Positions 59,970 through 64,000 of a DNA stretch of 64,000 bases are shown here, piece after piece; the first letter of the stretch is position 1; each line of letters opens with the position of its first letter. A program made the position numbers and the translations under genes. The DNA lies in NCBI GenBank assembly GCA_020091685.1, contig CM034591.1:9868833-9932832 (forward strand), read 5' to 3'. This stretch comes from Lutjanus erythropterus. Taxonomy: Eukaryota; Chordata; Actinopteri; Lutjaniformes; Lutjanidae. A model generated the notes under the pieces. That model saw nothing but the letters and a program-made list of their open reading frames with translations. It was not told where the DNA came from and made no database searches.

Positions 59970-60970
59970 ATGCCCTTAAATTCAGTGACGGATACAAGTA
60001 TACCTAATTTCAGATCTTTCTGTAGATTGTTCCATGCCCTTCCTCAGATCAGTTAAAACCTGAAATACATTAAAACGCAACCACTTGGAGGAGTGTAGCT
60101 GATAAATACCAGAGCTGACACAGAGGAGGGTACAGAGATAGGCCAGTATTGCTTTATAGATGGAAAGGTACAAGCGCTGTAGTCTGTAATTGGTCGATGA
60201 CGTCCAACCCATCAAAAGAATGCAGTGGTGAGCGAGGGACTTTGCACTTGTAATAAAACACAGAGATACAATGAATCAAGGCTACATAAAATGGAGGAGG
60301 CTGCAGGCATATACAATATGTAATCAATCAGAGACAGAAAAGTAACTTCCACAAGTTTTTTTTTTTCTTGGCACTGAAAGTAAAACAAGATTTATGTCTG
60401 AAATAAAAGAAAATCTTCACCTTGAGCTTCCTAACTAGGTCAGCAACATCTATTCATATACACAAGTACTTGTACGAGGACACCCTTTCAGTGGATTTAC
60501 CACTGGATGTAAAAATGCTGAAATTATCAAGCAACTGTGAGCAAGCTTTTAAGATAACCATGAACCTTGTTTTCTGAGCATTTAAACCCAATTTCAAATT
60601 CAGCAGAGCAGTTTGTAATGACTCAAACATAGTCTGACGCTCTTGCTCCGCCTGTACTGAAGAGGGAGCATGTGTATAAATCACCACGTCATCAGCATAT
60701 AAATGCATTTTTTGCTTGAATGTCTTTAAAAAAGACAACAAAATAATCCAATCTCAAATTCAGATTTGTGGCCTCCTGCATAAACACAGTGAGTACAGAA
60801 TCATTTCTGAAATATTTTACATCCTTAGGATGAAAACCAGCATCCCTTAGTTTGTTCAGCAGCAATTTGTGATCAACTGAAGAAAGATCCACGAATAAGG
60901 CAGCATAATGGTGCTATAATGTTGTGTTTTCTGTCCACGGCACCGATGATATCATTCATCACAGCATTAG
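59970..60970 (-). pseudogene. Non-LTR retrotransposon remnant with YADD motif
   Basis: On the minus strand, from 60970 downward: PGFRTGHSTAANAVMNDII (RT motif GFRxGHST), then after a frame shift FVDLSSVDHKLLLNKLRDA, then MHLYADDVVIYTHAPSSVQ with the catalytic YADD, then LNLKLGLNAQKT, and a distal part YRLQRLYLSIYKAILAYLC. Frame breaks at about 60900, 60740 and 60450 make it non-functional despite the intact YADD. The VDLS-VDHK block lacks the usual KAFDT segment. An L2/CR1-like clade is the best guess. Confidence 0.78.
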
Positions 60971-61674
60971 CAGCAGTACTGTGGCCAGTTCTAAAACCAG
61001 GCAATCATTTAAAGTACTTCCTGTCAAGTAGAAACTGTTTTAACTGAAGGTTTATACACATGTTTTTGATCGTTTAAATTGTGTGTGTATTCATAACTGA
61101 TTAAGCTATGGGTAGTTAACAGAACAGGCCTACCGCAGGGGCAGCCTAAAGACAGAGCCTCCGAGTGACGCCACTGTTATGGACTTTGCACTTTTGTCTC
61201 ATAGACAAAGGGCTTAATCATTCATGTCAGTAACAAAACTTCAACAGACTTTAGAACGGCTGAGAAGTCCCTGCAATATGGGCCCTTCATCTCTGTGGGG
61301 AGAAAAACTGAATTTATTTATTATGTTGTTGGCTGCGAGTCAGATAGTTTTATGATGGTTTAACATAGAGAGGGACAGTAGACCTTTTTTTTTTTTTTTA
61401 TAGGAGTCACTTTGACAGGAAAAGCACAGGTGGAAGTATAGACTGAGTACCACTCAGGGAGACATGCGAGTGAGTCATCGGCCACAGTAGCAGGGTGATT
61501 TTAGTACAGTCACGTCAGAAAATGACAACGGCTGTCCTTTCTGTTTTTGATTGCATCTCTATGCTGAAGTTTTTTCAGGTGTTTCTACAGGCTTCGTGTT
61601 GCATCATGGTTCTACATTCATTAGGTGGTTTCAGAGAGTTACAAGGTTCTGTAAATGCATCGTGAAAACAATAC

Positions 61675-61875
61675 AGCAAGGTACTGATACTAGAAAATGT
61701 ACTTTGTAATTTGGACTTTTGAATATTTAAGTATATGCAAAAGGAAATACTCTAGTACTTTAACTTGAGTAAAATTTTGATTGAGCAGCTTTCACTTGTA
61801 GTTGAGTAATATTTGACCAGGAGTATCTGTACTTTGACTCAAGTACTGGGGTTGAGTACTTTGTCCACTTCTTAT
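61675..61875. repeat. Repeat rich in 'agtactt / actcaagtac' words
   Basis: tctagtactttaacttgagt, aaaattttgattgagcag, tctgtactttgactcaagta and gagtactttgtccacttc. A familiar teleost MITE type with internally repetitive, partly inverted words. Confidence 0.65.
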
Positions 61876-61879
61876 TTCT

Positions 61880-62612
61880 TGGATTAAAAGGACATGAGAA
61901 TAAGTTTGTCCTTCAAACTCTGAGTGTGCAGGACAGTACCCCTCCCCCCTCTTCTGATCTGTACTGAATGATAGCACACGCATCAATCAAAGTGCTTTCA
62001 ACCCTGAGGCGAGCAGGAAAGATTGCGGCTGACCCCGTCCCTCCCCTGGTTACAAACTGTTAGAGACACCTCACAGGCTGCGCTCCATCAGGACCAAAAC
62101 TTCTCACCAGGAAAACAGTTTGTAGACCTTTTTTTTAAAGCAGCCCTGTTGAGATGAAATAGAGGGGTAAACACAGGTGTTACCAATGATATTTATTAAA
62201 GTCCTGCTCCTGTCAGGTCAAACAGAGTCGGGGTGCTGCTATTGAGCATGTTAGCTGTCTGGAAAGGCTCTGCTACACTAAATGGAACCTTAATTAATAT
62301 TACTGGTAACACCTGTGTTTACCCTACTATATCAGGGCTGTCATTAAAAAGATCAATTAAATGGATTACACACAATAATTAAATCTTATTATTTACACCA
62401 GTGATTGTTGTGCTATGACATGTCAAGACTCACAAAAGGTTTATATTCTGCCAAACAGCACTGTGTCCCCTCAGACGGAGGACAAACAATTAGGAAACAT
62501 CAATATTTAGTTTGAAGGACATCAAAATTAGTCTGTCCTTCAAACTTTGATTTTCCCCCTTCTGATCTATATTATAGCACATAAATCAATAACTGCTTTC
62601 AACTACAAAAAC
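61880..62612 (+). repeat. Pair of direct repeats, about 630 bp apart
   Basis: 61904-62015 and 62534-62605 share tgtccttcaaact, cttctgatct, atagcaca, atcaat and ctttcaac in order. The 200-bp MITE at 62141-62340 lies between them. Confidence 0.55.
62141..62340. mobile_element. 200-bp MITE with long inverted ends
   Basis: Left arm cagccctgttgagatgaaat then ggggtaaacacaggtgttacc; right arm ggtaacacctgtgtttaccc then tatatcagggctg. Arms about 60 bp each, centre about 80 bp. No target duplication seen at the tips. Confidence 0.8.
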
Positions 62613-62724
62613 ACAGCAGAAACATAACTTTAAAGCAGCTACAACGGCCTTTCATACTGTGTTGATTTTAGAGGTGACAATCTCCAGAGGCCCAATTATA
62701 CAATATTATCAGGATACTTAAAGA

Positions 62725-63117
62725 GAAACTTCAATCCAAAATACTTTTTTTTACCTGCTGGCCTGTTGTGCTATTTATCCATTTAAATAGTTTTGGTGCG
62801 AGCTGCAGACTTTTGGAGATATCGGCCGTCCTCTCCAATTTAATGGGACTAACTGGCACTCAGCTTGTTGCGCTCAAAGTGCCAAAAAAAACAAACAAAC
62901 AAAAAAACAAAACACATTTGAAAAACTCAACGGCAATGTCTCTTTCCAAAAATCATGACCCAGTTACTCAAGACCTTGTTGAGAGCAGTTTTGTGCAGGA
63001 ACTATTTTATTCTACTAGAAAGAAAGTAATTCACACGTGAAACTGCTCAAAACAAAGTCTGTGGATTATCTCGAGTCATGATTTTTGGACACTGGCTTTG
63101 AATTTTTCAAATGTCCA
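62725..63117. mobile_element. Foldback MITE with 'ccaaaaatcatgac' arms
   Basis: tttccaaaaatcatgaccca and ttactcaagaccttgttg are mirrored by ggattatctcgagtcatgat then ttttggacactgg. gcgagctgcagacttttgga and gatatcggccgtc identify a common teleost repeat. Confidence 0.65.
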
Positions 63118-64000
63118 GTGCCTATAAAAATTCCCCCTCCTCAGATGTTTTCACCTTTAATTGCTTTTATAAATGGAATCGTGGTCAATATAATTTGGCT
63201 TTTTTCTTCTTTTTCTTCTAGCCTGATGGCCAAAAAAAGCTCCATTTTGGTCTCATCAGACCAAAGAACCTTCTTCCACTCGACCATGGAGTCTCTCACA
63301 TGCCTTTGGGTGAACTCTAGTCCAGATTTAATGAGCTTTCTTCAACAGTGGCTTTTCTCTTTGCATACACAACAACTGTTGCCTGTGTTCTTCACCAGTC
63401 AAAGCTTTATGGGAGAGAGGCAGAGTCTCTCCCACCTCAGCTGCTCCTTCAGAGTCGTCATAGGTGTCTTGGTGGCCTCCCTCACTAGTCTCCTTCTTGC
63501 ACGGTCACTCAGTTTGTGAGGACGTCCTGCTTGAGACACATTTGCCATATTCCCTCCATTTCTTAATGATGATTTTAACTGAACTCCAGGGGACGTTCAG
63601 CGACTTGGATTTTTTTTTTGGCATCCATCCCCTGACTTACACTTTTAAATAACTGGAAATAATTGGACTTTCTTGGAGTACTCTTCTGTCTTCATGGTGT
63701 ATTTGTGGCCAGGAATACTGATGAACCAGCGACAGGACCTTCCAGACACAGGTGTCTTTACTGCAATCACTTGAGACGCATTCACTGCACTCAGGTGATT
63801 TCCATTTCACTAATTGTGGGACTACAAGACCTCTGTTGAATCAGGTCAGTCACTTTGAAGGGGGTGAATATTTATGCAATCACTTATTTTCCATTGTATA
63901 TTTTTAATTAATTGACATTACTTTGTAGAAATCTGCTTTCACTTTGACAGTAGAGTGTTTTTTTGTAAATTTGTGTCAGAAAAGCCAAATTATATCGACC
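63118..64000 (-). mobile_element. Tc1-like element, cut by the window edge
   Basis: The left inner end ggtcaatataatttggct (63183-63200) is the complement of the window's last bases agccaaattatatcgacc (one mismatch), so the right inverted end runs past 64000. Minus strand 63242-63269 reads VLWSDETKM, the Tc1 SDE block. Frameshifts and stops follow, so the transposase is broken. The plus-strand 144-codon frame over it is a shadow. Confidence 0.78.

Noticed and set aside
63085..63519. 144-codon plus-strand frame
   Set aside because: It is antisense to a Tc1 transposase relic whose SDE block reads on the minus strand.

Overview
This window is vertebrate nuclear DNA, almost certainly from a ray-finned fish. 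It is AT-rich, has short exons separated by long introns, and is full of fish-type interspersed repeats: tRNA-derived SINEs, L2/CR1-like LINE remnants, Tc1/mariner and hAT-type elements, and many foldback MITEs. I recognise several repeat families as typical of spiny-rayed (percomorph) fishes, but the species cannot be fixed from the sequence alone.

One protein-coding gene dominates: the 3' part of DDB1 (damage-specific DNA-binding protein 1), on the + strand from 2282 to the stop codon at 49511-49513. Fifteen coding exons join in phase into 670 codons plus stop. They align without gaps to human DDB1 residues 471-1140, so they would be exons 13-27 if the gene has the 27 exons of the human gene. 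They encode the second half of beta-propeller B, all of beta-propeller C and the C-terminal helical domain. Exons 1-12 must lie left of position 1. Two poly(A) signals follow the stop, at 49608 and 50094.

The most interesting feature is the intron at 45992-47059. It cannot be spliced as GT-AG. It begins ATATCCTT, ends CAC, and has TTCCTTGAC placed 11 nt before its end: a U12-dependent AT-AC intron removed by the minor spliceosome. The exon just upstream (45889-45991) has a (TC)n(TG)n microsatellite as its polypyrimidine tract, so this exon is flanked by two unusual splice sites.

The introns carry a dense repeat load. At 2.4-12.3 kb there are SINEs, a (TG)25 tract, an (AT)n tract and a 950-bp foldback element. 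At 13.9-14.9 kb a hAT-type MITE sits inside an older repeat. At 25.0-28.2 kb there are two LINE remnants on opposite strands. At 31.2-31.6 kb there is a Tc1 transposase relic. At 36.6-38.1 kb there is a LINE tail and a MITE. At 43.5-44.2 kb two hAT-type MITEs lie side by side, each with 8-bp target duplications.

From about 50.12 kb to the end I see no gene. This stretch holds LINE tails, two SINEs, a solo LTR with a 5-bp target duplication (53667-54311), nested MITEs around 56.4-57.7 kb, an L2/CR1-like RT remnant on the minus strand (59.97-60.97 kb), several MITEs, and a Tc1-like element cut by the right edge of the window. There are no CRISPR arrays, operons, rRNA genes or functional tRNA genes. 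Most open reading frames of 60-200 codons here are chance frames in introns or repeats.
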